Shown here one piece after another: positions 1 to 11,423 of a stretch of DNA of 64,000 bases. The translations under genes and the position numbers were made by a program. Numbering within the stretch: the stretch's first letter is position 1; each line of letters starts with the position of its first letter. Source of the DNA: Porogramme epimiltina (Eukaryota > Basidiomycota > Agaricomycetes > Polyporales > Polyporaceae); contig FTLJ01000292.1 in assembly GCA_900155495.1 (NCBI GenBank), positions 30,905-94,904 of the forward strand, read 5' to 3'. The notes below the pieces were generated by a model. It was not told where the DNA came from. It worked only from the letters and a program-made list of their open reading frames with translations, and did not search any database.

Positions 1-28
1 CTCCACGCCACATGGCCAACGCGGTCCC

Positions 29-2877
29 ATGCAAGGGCGACCGCTCATCTTCGCCGCGATGGCTGCCGCAGAGGCCGAGGCGGAAATTGCGGAACCGAGG
101 GCGTGGATGGCGGTTGCTACGTCTGAGCCGGAGCTGGAGGAGTTCCACGCGAACGCCGTGCAGACCGAGCACAGCAACGGTTCCAGCCAGTTCGTCAACG
201 GGTACCCTACTCCTCGCTCCGCGTCACCGAACAAGCAGCCCTTTACGAACGCGCACGAAAGCGAAGGCGAGGAGAGAGGTGCGAGGATCGGATGGGGCCT
301 CGGCGGCCAAACTGTCGACCGCGCGACGAGCAAAGAGGATGCGCGGCGTGCGCACAGTCCGCCACTCGCATCCAGCAATTTACCCACCCCGCCGGAGGCA
401 CAGCGACCGCGAGCGCGGAAGCTGAGCAAGTCCAAATCGCGCGTAGCCCGCATGGCGAACTCTTCCCAGTCTGCGCCGCAGACGCCTATACCTTCAGCCA
501 CGTTCGGTGCAAAGCCTCCCACTCCCGTAGAGGATGCGCCACCGTCCAGGAGTAAGGATGCTCCTCCCAGAGGCGGTGTCAAGGCCGTGGCGGGCTCGGG
601 TGGCGCATCCGTCTCCGCGGTGTTGCCAGCTGCTTCCCGCAACGAGAAGCGCGGAGGTGAATCCCGACACCCACCGGGGGCATCGCGTTCTCCTCCACCC
701 CGCGTCATCTCTTCCGAGTCCCCTGTCCCGACCCGGCCAGTCAAGATACTTACCGAGCGACAAATGGAGAAGCTCAGCGCGACAAAAGGTCTCTCCATGA
801 CCGGTACCCACGGATCGGGGCATAACGGCGTGCATCCGCAGCCGCGGCGTGTGGACCCGCCCGCCCCCGCAAAGTCTCACAGCCACTCTTCATCCTCACG
901 CTTGCCTCCCGAGCCAGCGCCGATCGTTCAAACTTCCAATAATCATGTCTCCGACGACGTGCCTCCAGCTACGCCTCCGGGGCGGCCAACCGAGCTTGGA
1001 ACTGTTGGCAGTCCGCGGCGAGATGAGAAGTCCCTTCCCGAGCCACCGTCATCCCCCGATGACTACGCGCAGTCTCGTTCCCGTCGCCGCGGGAAGCCCC
1101 TCGAAAAGGCACGACCGGAAGGTATCGAGAACGTCGCGCCGGCCGCGGACCCGACGCCCGACGACCTCAAGGAACCCACATTCTATCCTATTGAGAAACA
1201 CTTGGCTGAACCGGCGCTCTTCGGCGCGCTCTTGTGGTATCTTTCGTTCACCGACTGGCTCGTGGTGTCCCATGCAAGCAAGTCCATTCGCGCGCTCTTG
1301 TATACTGAGCGCGAACTGGGAGAGCTCGCGCTTGAAAGGTTCCTACGGACAGTTGGATACGCCCGGTGGACGTTTCCGGAGAATGAGCCTCTCTCGCTCA
1401 CCGCGCAGGTATGTGGATATATCCGGCGACATAAGAGCCGATATTAACAGCTATCTCAAGGACCTAAGCGCGTATATGAGAGGCGTCTCACTACCACAAC
1501 ATCAGTTCGCGCGGTTTTCAGACGCATACCTTCACGCGCGCGATCGTCGTCAACGGGATTCTATCCAGATACACCTGCTCCAAGCCGCATGCCGCTCATA
1601 TACGCGTGTTGTCCTTCGCCTCCATGCTCAAGCCGAGGCGGAGGCGCGCAGCGCTCCGGTTGCCGCGCGCGATGGAGCTCCCAGCCCCACGCGTGGATGG
1701 GGCGGTTCAACCACATCCCTTAATCACATACCTAGCCAGGCCGCCGGCCGCCCAGGAAACAAAAGTTTCTCTCGCAGCTCAAGTCGCGCGGCCTCGCCAA
1801 CGTCGGCCTTCAGTCATTCACAGCCAGGGCATACACGCTCAGGGTCAATCCCTGGTGTCAGTCTAGCACAAGGGGCTGTTGTGGCGGGGTTTCAGTCACC
1901 TCTGGTCCGTCTCCGGAGAGCGCCGTTGCTACAGGTGTTTGTGCCGTCACCGGAGGGCGACTGGTTGTCCGATGCAAGCGTGCTGGAGTGTGAACAGGAG
2001 CTGAAACGCGCGGGCGTTACACACTTGCTGCGCGCTGGTGACGTGATCTGGGATACTGCGGTTGGCGACGAAGGGAACGTAGGGCGGCTGGTTTGGGACG
2101 GCAACTATCTCATCGTGGGTCACTCTATCGTGGTTCTGTCAAGTAGTTCGCTCGCGCTCATACACCGTGATACACAGGATCTCGACTATGCTTACTCGCG
2201 AGCGGGCGATCTACCGCGATATCTCCCTACGCTAGCGTTTGCGCCATCGTATTTCCACCGCGTCATCCGTACCATGGGCAATCCAATCTGTCACATTGAT
2301 ATTGCACCCTGGGGGGAGGAGATCGCTGCGAACTTGCAGCTACTCCAAGACAGGATGAAGATGGAGACGTAAGTTTGCGCTTTACGTATTCGCGGCCATC
2401 GCGCTGAAGCTCGTGGGACAGACCGCAAGGCGGACACCATATGGTCGTGCGGTGGGTACACCGCTCGTCATTCACGATCCGCCCCTCGTCAAACGGCAAG
2501 CCGATTCGCATATCTGTGCCGAAAAACGTCGGTCCAGGCCCTGCTCCAGGCGGCGCGTGGCTGGTCGACCCCGGCTGGTATGGCACTGTGGTCGTCGAAG
2601 CCGAGGGCACGAACGAGGGATTGGCCGACCTCCAAGCGCGTTGCCGTGGAGCATTCCCCATCCGAGCGGCTGGTGCGGCTCCGGGTGTCAGCTCGAGCCC
2701 TGACCGGGCGGCCAAGGAAGCAGCTAGGCGCATGGTGTTCAGGATCTTGCGGGAGAGAAGGTGCGGTGCGCTGTGTTCTCCACACTCTGCGTTGCTAACG
2801 CGTTTTTTTGCTTTAGCCGCCCCCAAGAGATATGGATCCGAACTGTAACAGATAAGGAACGTCTACTGCCCCTGTGA
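29..2877 (+). CDS. Ser/Pro-rich protein with possible F-box-like segment (5' end uncertain)
   Basis: Exons 29-1408, 1461-2368, 2422-2760 and 2817-2877 join in phase to 895 residues. All three introns are 52-56 nt with GT-AG ends, and the last has a perfect GCTAAC branch point. Residues 1-380 are low complexity (Ser, Pro, Arg, Ala) and look disordered. A helical, Leu/Trp-rich segment around residues 390-440 (FYPIEKHLAEPALFGALLWY, then SFTDWLVVSHASKSIRALL) has the spacing of an F-box, LP..L...IL.YL...DLL..S..SK.., but is divergent. The C-terminal third is better ordered, with a block from about residue 640 (FVPSPEGDWLSDASVLECE) that I do not recognise. No stop lies upstream in frame before the window edge, so the true start may be outside. 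Function unknown; a substrate adaptor of an SCF ligase is only a guess. Confidence 0.7.
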
Positions 2878-3308
2878 AACATGACACCCTTTGTTGTTGT
2901 CTTAAGGTAGATATCATAAGTGTATTTCAGCCCCCTACCTGTGTTGCTATCGATGTGTTGTGCTTATTAGGTCCTTCATCGTTTTCAAATGTCTGTTTAA
3001 TTCGTGTCTCCTTATAGTATCATCACGCTCACACTGTACGCCTAGTTATCAGCGGCATCTAAAGTTCCATCCTACGATTACCGATTCCGCTGCGAGTCCA
3101 TCCGCAGAAACGAAGTAATAATAGTGATCACCCTTATCCGCATATCTCCCAAAGCGCCGGGCTCATTTCCACATACAGACGCCTATAGCCAGCGCTTTCC
3201 CGTCATCGAAACGAGCTACTGTTTCGGAGCGATGTTAGTTTTGTGCACAACTCTAGGTTCAGAGCCAGAGAAGCTAACCTGGTGCCCGCACACGTCCTCC
3301 GGCTACTT
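2878..3308. other. Intergenic, convergent 3' ends
   Basis: Lies between the stop of the first gene and the stop of the first OB-fold gene on the other strand. It is AT-rich with several AATAAA-like and TTTCAAATG stretches expected of 3' UTRs. I see no gene; the 63-codon open frame near 3124-3315 has no family resemblance. Confidence 0.5.
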
Positions 3309-3921
3309 CTATTGAGCGCAAATATCCCCTATTCCACGGATCATGGAGGTGACATCTGACATGACTTCGGGGGTAGAGAGCTCGCGAAGCTTCCGCGCAC
3401 GCTCCTCCCGGGTCTTCCCCGGTACATGGCGAGCGAGAACATTGTCTTGTCTCTGTATCTCTTCAGACAGACCTAGGATGGGGTTTTCTAGTCATCCCGC
3501 CAACGGATAGAGACAAAACATACATTGATCCTCAGCGCTCAGCGCGCTTTCCATCATCTCAGCTTGCACGCTCTTGAAAACGAGTGCTCCTCTAGAAGGG
3601 AAAAACATGAGTAGTTTCTCGGGAGACCGTAGCGACATGGACGACATACGACCCATCTGGCAACTTTACAAGTTGTAATTCGTCGAGGGCGATAGAGCAA
3701 TTTACGTCTAGCTCGAATGAGCTCATGTTGCTGTAGTCTTCATCATTGAAAAGAAGGTTTGGAGAGAGGAAGATAGTGATGGTTTCGCATTGGAAGGGGG
3801 AGAGGACCTGGACAGAGAGTTTGTATTTGAACTCGGGTTTGCAGAGCTCCTTGAACTCCTTCACTGTAACGGTCCAGGGTGTGGGGTGTTGTGAGGCGGC
3901 GTTAGCAGATTTCCAATCCAT
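3309..3921 (-). CDS. RPA70N-like OB-fold plus coiled-coil protein, array member A
   Basis: Exons 3650-3921, 3524-3591 and 3309-3472 (read on the minus strand) join in phase to 167 residues. Residues 8-110 have the strand order of the RPA70 N-terminal OB fold: an opening VTVKEFKEL strand, a central YKLSVQVLSP hairpin, CSIALDELQLVKL, and the last strand GALVFKSVQAEM. That last strand is encoded by the small second exon, and would be lost if the first exon were read on to its in-frame stop. The third exon gives a charged helix (LSEEIQRQDNVLARHV, REERARKLRELS) ending in a TPEVMSDVTSMIRGIGDI segment. Intron phases are 2 then 1, as in the four other members. There are no zinc finger and no further RPA DNA-binding domains. 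Role unknown; RPA70N binds acidic peptides of repair factors in RPA. Start chosen at MDWKS because upstream codons are not conserved in character. Confidence 0.6.
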
Positions 3922-5464
3922 GGTTGTGGAGATGAGCGGACTGAGCTGTGGGGAGGTGAAAACAATGGGAGGGCATTTATATCTCGACAACAGGACGGTA
4001 CAAGCGTCTCCGGATACTTGTATCCGGATGGACGATCGGTCAATAAGCCGCTGCCAAAACACACGAGCGTGCTCACCACCACAATGGGCGCTCCGTTCAC
4101 GGTGTGTCCACGACGAGACATTGATGATGGGCAGGTATGTCCAATCCTTCCAGCCCGTTCCCGACATCGGTGACTCGGGACAGAAGACTTCGAAGGGATA
4201 ACGTCAGGGAAGGAAACATACGGGTGATTGTGGAACGCGCTTGTGAGACGCAGGGTTCAGTGGCGTTGAGCTATCCGTGTCACGGAATGAGATGAGCCCC
4301 GAGATATCCGCAGTGCGCCTGAATAAAGTCTATTGGCCGGTTTACATAGGCCCAACACAGATAGGCTTACTGCATGACACGTGTCACGGTATTCTTCCAT
4401 TCATCATTATGTACCTCAAGCAACGTATCGTCCTAGTCTCCCGTAGCTTTCTTCGTCTGTTAGTCGAGTGGATGGTGGACAGCCTCGTGAATGGAAGGGA
4501 CTTACAAAGGTACTCAAGCCCGGCAACCGCCCGAGGGCTAGACGGGAACTTCCGGAACCAGGTCCAACACCGACCGAGGTGTGGTCTGATTGACCTGGTT
4601 GCACAGACTCGATTAGAATGATACGGCGTCATAAGGGGTAATCGGGTCAATCCTGTGAACGTCCCCCTGTACTTTGCAAGATGGCGACATCTTGAACACG
4701 ACTGTGATTACAATGCTGCCTCGCTGGCGATTCTTGACGTGGGCTGCCAGTTCATGAGACTAGATCAGTATGGCGTAGTGCATTAGAACATACATAGATT
4801 GACTATGTACTGTCGGTTAGAACACTAATCACCGAAAAGCCTCGTCTTTAGCATTTGCCATTGATTAAAAACCTTACGGCAGTGAACGTCGTCAGGGTCG
4901 CCAAGACCTGGTTAGAATAGGCCACGCGGCCCACTGTCATGTTCGATCACACCACAGCTACCATTGCGGGCTTTGGGTAAAAGGTGGGCTACCGAAGAAA
5001 CGGCCAGCGATCGGAGAAGGGGCGAACTCCCATAGCAAGGTTCCATGTGGCAGGAACCAACTTGCGACGCAGTATACATTGAGTACGGCATCAATTTAGC
5101 CAGCATCTCGGACATAGCCGATGACGCCGAGGTTGGTAAGCAAAACGTGTCGCCTCCCAACACTCGGGCCCGGGGCCTTCTATCAGTGCTTGTTGTTCCG
5201 GTTCGCTGCAAAATGCACTATCCATCGCACTCATTCTAATTGCCATGTAATATACTCGATTAAGATGTATACACCAAGAGAACCGAAAGTAGAATTTCTC
5301 CTGTACTCCATTGCCGTTGGGGTACACTTCTCGGAACACTTCCTGTACACAAATGCGTGGTCATGTTGGAAATTGACGTATCCTGGTATTGTCAAAGTCA
5401 GTAACGCCCCCGGGGTTCTATTCATCACCGCCACTCGCCCATAGATTCCCATTTTCCCTCGACC
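3922..5464. other. Intergenic spacer of the OB-fold array
   Basis: About 1.5 kb of AT-richer sequence holding the upstream region of member A and the 3' flank of member B. Several short open frames exist on both strands, but none has splice structure, a recognisable domain or similarity to the array proteins. I see no intact gene and no repeat boundary. Confidence 0.45.
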
Positions 5465-6130
5465 TCATTCGGCATCTGTGACCTGGTGCACCACCTCGTC
5501 GTATTGCACGGTCAAAACATCCGTCTGGAGACGGTTCAACTCGTCTGAAAGGTCTGGTTGTACAACCGCGTTAGTTTTATGGGGTCACCGGAGCATGTTA
5601 TCAATGGAAGCCTCACTCCAACGATCTCGAGGGAGAATTTCCAAGATATTAACGACGATTCTAGGGTGGGAGATATCAGCATCCGTCGAGCTCCTACGCC
5701 GTAGTGTTTTCTGGTCTGAAATTTGTTACCTCGTTTGGCCCTCGAATTGCACTGGAGAGTACTTCCTCAATATGATTACGCATCCGTCCTGTAGTCGAAC
5801 TTGTTCATCGCCGAGGTAGTGGCTCTGGACGAGGTCTTCGTGGCATTCGAGGAATACGGTCACTGTGTTGTTGTTGCCGTCCTTGATATCGCATTCGTGC
5901 TCGACATCAAAATTACCAACTTTGAACCCTGTAATCTCGCGTAGTTTGACCATCTGAACAATCGGGTTCTTGACTGGCCGATCCGAGTTTATACGCAAGA
6001 CAGCGTCGTGATGGGGAGATGGGGTCTGCTGAGGGGGATCCATCGGCGAAGGTGAAGAGGTAGCTTCTGTGGGAGGATATGGAACGATAGGCCGTTGTTG
6101 TGTACCGTCGGCCCAGCGAGGTTTTATCAT
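5465..6130 (-). CDS. RPA70N-like OB-fold protein, array member B
   Basis: Exons 5730-6130, 5617-5660 and 5465-5553 join in phase to 177 residues. After about 45 residues of Pro/Ser-rich leader comes the domain: NPIVQMVKLREITGF matches the P-(V/I)-(V/L)-Q-(V/I) first strand of RPA70N, followed by EHECDIKDGNNN (the SDG-type turn), a TVTVFLEC strand, GCVIILRKYSPV, and the exon-2 strand RIVVNILEIL. The tail (LSDELNRLQTDVLTVQYDEV) is the shortest of the five. Intron 1 is placed with the acceptor CCCTAG at 5661-5662 (69 nt); an earlier acceptor would leave only 36 nt. The GTGAGG donor of intron 2 and its ACTAAC branch point are both clear. Intron phases 2 and 1 match the paralogues. Function unknown. 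Confidence 0.6.
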
Positions 6131-7649
6131 GTTCAGACCCCCGAGCGTTACCTGTTGCTCACCTAATGTTCGTACACATTGCAGCTACGAAAGGTGTAGG
6201 ATCCACATACTGCGATGGCGCGCTGTAATGAAGGCCACCGCATGAGGCTACGTGGTTGACGGTGGTTGACCTTATCCTGGAAGGTGCCAGGCGTTGTTCC
6301 ACCTTCACGACATCCTAATCTCATGCTGTGATACACATAAATGTCCAGGTGACCTTAAGACAGCCGCGAAATTCTAGGTAGTCAATGGTAGTTAGTACAC
6401 CAAGCAATATCCAAGCGATCGACACGCGGACGACTTCATGCGCATAGAAACTTGGTAATCGCTGGCATATGATCTATACCCTATGAAGTTTCAAACGCTT
6501 GGAACACGGTCAGCCAATAGTTCGTGAGTACACATAGTTGCCTTACACGGCGGAGGTTGCCACACTTAGCACTCAGGTGACCGGTGTAGACACATTACGT
6601 CGTTTCACTCTCTGCCACCAACGCTCAACAGCGCTTGTACGCTGCAGAAGCCTGTGATAACATATGACGTCCTATCAGCCTCAGAGGTTTAGAAAGATAT
6701 TGTACTCACGCGGTGAATGGAATCAGGGCAAGACGCGTTGCGCCTTCAACCACAATGACTGTGCCGGTGGTTCATCTGATGTCTATGTCTTTTTTTGGGC
6801 GATGCTCGTAGGATATTTGGAATGAAGAGGCTAAGCTGAGATGGAAATGAGATGATTTCACTTCATTTTATCCCAGGTCTTGCGCAGATATCCAATGACC
6901 TTGAAGCGCCCATGCGGAGGCGGGGCGCTGCAAGTTAGCGCAGATGCCAGCATTGGGGCCGTATAACGTCTATAGAGCAACCCAAGAGCGATTCAGCAGG
7001 TCATTCATGGAATGAGGGACAACTCCGCCCGACAAAACCGCAACGCATCGGGTAATTTGGAAGTCATCCCCCGCGGTGACCCATGTCAGCTGCCACCAGT
7101 GTAATCGAAAATGGCGCGAGCGAGCATTCCAAACGGTGGGGTCTACAGACGATAAAAGTTAGCGACGACAGCACCGACAAAGAGACTCCGGCACAGACGA
7201 CGCCTCGAAGCTACAAGCAAAAACACCTCTTACACCCCTATGAGATGGGGAGTGGTGAAAGATGCCAACCCAAGTTCAACTTCGTCGAGAGTTGATGAAA
7301 TTTTGTCACGTGGCCTTACCTCAGGCTGCTAGCGCCAAGTTGTAGCTTGACAGATGCGGTTCGCTGGTCTTGGCGCCATAGCTTGTTGCACGCCCCCTTA
7401 GTAGTCAGGCGCAAACAAGGTCCTATGTGTCGTCTCGCACCGCAAATTGCTTAGCTCTGACTAGTAACACTACACAGGATAAGCACAGCTGATAAACCAC
7501 TAGGATTTATAGGCTGACTTGTCTACCGCTGACTCCACACATCCCCCCCCTAAAGCGGGACTACGATCCTTGGTCTCACGAATATACGGTGATCATACAA
7601 AAAGGGTCAAGTACAAGCACTCGAAAACTGCCCCCTATAGACTTCCAGC
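6131..7649. other. Intergenic spacer of the OB-fold array
   Basis: About 1.5 kb with no recognisable gene. It should contain the promoter of member B (right after 6130) and the 3' region of member C. The 70-codon frame at 7083-7295 starts with ATG but has no family resemblance and no intron signals. Confidence 0.45.
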
Positions 7650-8356
7650 CTACTGATTGACTTCCCCATCACCGGACATGCCATCTGTGGTGACGCGCGC
7701 GAGCTCGTTAATCATATTCTGGGCCGGACGAATTGTCTCCGCGACGCCGTCGCGATCGATGTTGGCCAATACGCGTTCAGTCCTCCTCCTGCGGTCTTCT
7801 AGCCGCTGCAGCTCTTGTTCCTCTCTGTCAATCTTCAAGAGGATCTCTGACAACAATGTGAATGGTATCAGTTACAACCCCTACTTGGGAACGAGAAAAT
7901 CTCTCACCGTCTGATTCAAGGGGAGTAGCCGATATTCCAGGGGATCCTTCGTATGTATTCAGCTCCTTCACCAACACTACGCTAATAAAAACGATGCCTC
8001 TCGGCTCAGTTCCACAGAAAATCTAGCAAGAAGTTGATCGTGTCTTACCTCTGATCATTGACAGCTGGCACTCGAATCATACGTTTGAGTATGATGGCGC
8101 CGTGAAGGTTTCCACCCCCATAACGCCTTCCATTGACCTCAAAATTCTGGGGGAGCACGAGCCGGGTCCTGCCTCCGGCGCCGTCGACGACAACGAGCTC
8201 GTACTGGACTATCAAGTTACCGAGGTTGAAAAGCTGAGGGAGCTCCGTGAAGTCTTCAATTGTGACCTCAGGCTCGGCCACGAGGATATCCAAGTCGTTA
8301 GGGTCGTTGAGACGGTGGCAGGGGGTACCTGCGGCAGGGGTGTGGTGTTGAGCCAT
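7650..8356 (-). CDS. RPA70N-like OB-fold plus coiled-coil protein, array member C
   Basis: Exons 8049-8356, 7908-7981 and 7650-7846 join in phase to 192 residues. The domain runs from about residue 20: EVTIEDFTELPQLF, then IVQYELVVVDGAGGRTRLVL (turn GAGG in place of SDG), NLHGAIILKRMIRVP, and the exon-2 strand SVVLVKELNTY. A short acidic linker (GSPGISATPLESD) leads to a strongly charged helix, EILLKIDREEQELQRLEDRR, then RRTERVLANI, which is the best coiled coil of the array. The chain ends in an IRPAQNMINELARV segment comparable to the end of members A, D and E. The splice model is supported by GTAAGA and GTGAGA donors, and phases 2 and 1 recur. Likely a small soluble, perhaps oligomeric, protein. 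Function unknown. Confidence 0.65.
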
Positions 8357-9474
8357 GTTCGCTGTGTCAAAGAGCGGCGTTTTGCTCTGGAGATCCGGGA
8401 GTATTTATCTGAAGCCATTCAGCGCCCTTGAGCTTGCCCGGATATTTGTCACACATGGTTAGGACGCTGAGACATTCTCTATGGACGAAGACTACTCAAA
8501 TGGGCGACTAACTACCACACTGTCGCGGCACTTATAGCCGCGTATCCCAGAATGACATAGTGATGAACATCCAGATACAGTTATGATGCGCATAACTTTG
8601 CATAATATCTATGGTTTCCAGAAGAATCACCCTCGACTTGGAGTTCATGCGGAGCGCAGTAAGGTCGAAGGGCATGCCTGCACTGTTAATCCACACTCCG
8701 CAGCCTCTTTCCTTTATGAGGATATTCATATCCGCTCATATCGAAGCGGAACACAATCGGTTCGTGTCAAGTTATGACCGTCATGTAGGAATGTCACCGT
8801 GCCGCATAGGTACGTGACACTCAGTAGAAAAAGAGGGACCAATCTTCGTCTGTGCTTGATTCTGTGATTGAGGACTTCTGACCCCCGAAGGTCGTCACGC
8901 TGATATGTGATGAAGAAGCATAGAAGTGGTTCGTGCTCTTGATGGCTATGTAGCCGTAAAATCTTAGCAGAAGGTTCTAGACACGTAGAACCACATGTGA
9001 GGGTGCCGAGATTCCGGGTCGCCCCGCCTTGTTTGTGGTCAAAGTCGACAGTCTAGCGTTCGATGGGCGTCAGGAAGGCTCTTAAGGCTCGCTGGCCTGA
9101 TACGCCTAGATCTAGAATTAAGGTGAGGAAGCCGCTCCGACGTGAAGCGACGCTCACCACAATTTTGAGTAGCTGTCGGAAGCATATTCACACGTAAACA
9201 GGCCCTAAATAATACATATTGTCCAGACACTTGAACCTTACGACAAAGCGGAATCGGATGGGCAGCAGAGCCTTTGTGGGAAATGGATTGCATTGTGCAA
9301 AGGCGTCTCATGGACTTGGTCGTGTAGAATACGAGGTGTGAATTCGAGACCGACCACTCCGTATCTAACATATTCTGTAGGAAACACTGAAATAATCTCG
9401 AACTGCTGTCTTATGTAGCGAGAAAAATTAATGCTGCTATCTCATTAAGTGAATCTAAAGCGCACCATTGCTCC
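8357..9474. other. Intergenic spacer of the OB-fold array
   Basis: About 1.1 kb between members C and D. Minus-strand frames at 8532-8729 and 9039-9371 are open, but their translations are composition-driven and lack the array's motifs. No gene seen. Confidence 0.45.
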
Positions 9475-10187
9475 TCAGCCTCGCGTGGCTTCTTCACCAT
9501 GCCCTTGGATGAAGATTTGAAGCTCGGCCATGAGTCTAACTACTTCTTGTTGATGCCCCAAGGTGGGGGATATAACGTCGACCAATCGCTGAAATACAGC
9601 CTGGGCATCCTGGTCCGCTTTCTCGCGCTGGACCTGCACACTGTGCAGTCGCTGTTGTAAGGCTACGAATTACATGGGGTGTTAAAGGGATAGCGGATCG
9701 AATGAGGAGAACAGGAGCTAACTGAGCGGCTGGTGTTGACAGAAGACCTCGACGTCGTGAACGTAGATCATGTTGCTTTATAGGAGAACATAGCCATTAG
9801 TATAGAGAGAAGACGTTGGCTATGGCTTATAAGCTACCTTGGAGGAGGGAGACGGAGCATGCGTTGCACCGTGATGATAGCACCGTTCGTGAAGGTGCAG
9901 TCTGAAGGTCCATTGACGCATTCGTGGCCTTTCACGGCTTCGCCCCGAAGGGCTACGTTGACGACTTGGCCGTTACCGTCTTCGAGAGTTGCATGATAGT
10001 CAAGCTGTAGACCGTTGGTCAGGGTAGGAGCCGCGAGGGGCGTAAGGGTGTGGACGCGTAGAGTGGGGTTGGTTAACAGGACTGTATGGTCGGTCAGGTC
10101 ACCGAGCCTGGCGCAGGTGTTGAGAGTGAGGGCGGCCATGACTGAGCTGCTATGGATGCTGTCGTCGTAGGGCTCTTGCTGAGACAC
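9475..10187 (-). CDS. RPA70N-like OB-fold plus coiled-coil protein, array member D
   Basis: Exons 9838-10187, 9723-9775 and 9475-9662 join in phase to 196 residues, close to member C. The fold is readable as TLRVHTLTPL, LQLDYHATLEDGNGQVVNVA (turn EDGNG), NGAIITVQRMLRLP, and the exon-2 strand NMIYVHDVEVF. The third exon gives LQQRLHSVQVQREKADQ and a VISPTLGHQQEVVRLMAELQ tail that parallels the P..V..V...I end of the sister proteins. Introns are 62 and 60 nt, with branch points in TACTAAT and TTTAAC contexts, in phases 2 and 1. The start at 10187 is the outermost ATG; an internal Met at residue 17 is possible. Function unknown. Confidence 0.65.
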
Positions 10188-11423
10188 TTATATGCTGTCC
10201 CAGAGACTCGAACGAAGTCGCCCTAACGAATTCGGACATCCTCTGAGAAACGCGGGAGAGCCACGGAACGTTTCTGGGGTGAGAACGACCGGGACACTCC
10301 TGGCAAAATGGGAGGCACATCGACTTGTCGTTACCGGCGCTCCCAGACGGTCACATCGTCCATGCTACCGTGTAAACTGTCAAACAGCCAGATGAGCCAC
10401 TATGCCAAGGGGGGAATGCGGCTGAGATGCCTCTTGACTAAACACCTTTGGCTATGAGCGGAACCGAGCGCGATTTCCTCCCACCGCAGGCTGTCAGCCC
10501 CCGACGCCCTACGTTGCCACAAGCCTAGCGAAGGTTGAGGGAAGCAAAAGGCTGTTCCTACGTGAAGTGGATTTGATTAGCACTTGCATCTTCGTACTCG
10601 GACTGTCCCATGCCGGCTGCACCCAGCAGGAGTGCGGGGACGGATTAAAATTTTTGGTCCATGTTCCTCTCTTGCACGCAAGTTCGCTGTCGTTACGTCA
10701 CCGTGCTAGTGTACAATGAAGACAGTATGCGCCAGTATCGAGTACGGCATGTCGACACGGCAAGTAGACTAATGCCGAACTTGCCGTTATTCGAACGTGC
10801 GATCATGATTAGCATTGCAATTGCATGCAGGGAAAGTGGACTTTGGCGGCATCCCGCTTACCATAAGTTCCGTTCCAGCCCGGAGTTTGCACCTGTCTCT
10901 GGAACGCCAACATTGCATAGGTGAATGGAGGCTATTAGTTCCACCGTGGTGCAGCGACAGAAAAGCTCACTGCGTAACATGATCCCACTTGCTCCCAATT
11001 GTGCTAGCGTTACGCGCGTCACATATTATCAGGGTTTGAACGGATATTATTTGGGGTAATTTATAGGACATGGCACAGTTCATTTGTTCACTTGCATGTG
11101 TTCAGTGAAATATCCAGTGATGCCGCGACGCAAACCTGAAATATAGTGTCAGAATAGCCGGATAGGGGATCATCGATCACTTCCCGTAACGAGATCTAGA
11201 AAAGGTACGGCTGATAACTAAGAAGCGCGGAGATGAGGCTTATTATGTCACAACACATGTTCTTGTCCATGTGGTTACAGGTGCGAGCGGAGGGTGTCCC
11301 AATGAATGACTGCTAAAGATGATGTAGCACACAGCCGCAATAATACAATATATTACACACCCAATTTGCCGATATCCTCAGAATGGACATGTTTGGGCCA
11401 CCGGAAGCCCGGCGCACGGAGCG
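10188..11423. other. Intergenic spacer of the OB-fold array
   Basis: About 1.2 kb between members D and E. No coding pattern or repeat stands out. The 87-codon plus-strand frame at 10661-10924 has no recognisable features. Confidence 0.45.

Noticed and set aside
3592..4167. 191-codon reading of array member A in one exon
   Set aside because: Reading past 3650 enters an intron with a GTATGT donor and misses the last beta strand and the coiled tail found in exons 2 and 3.
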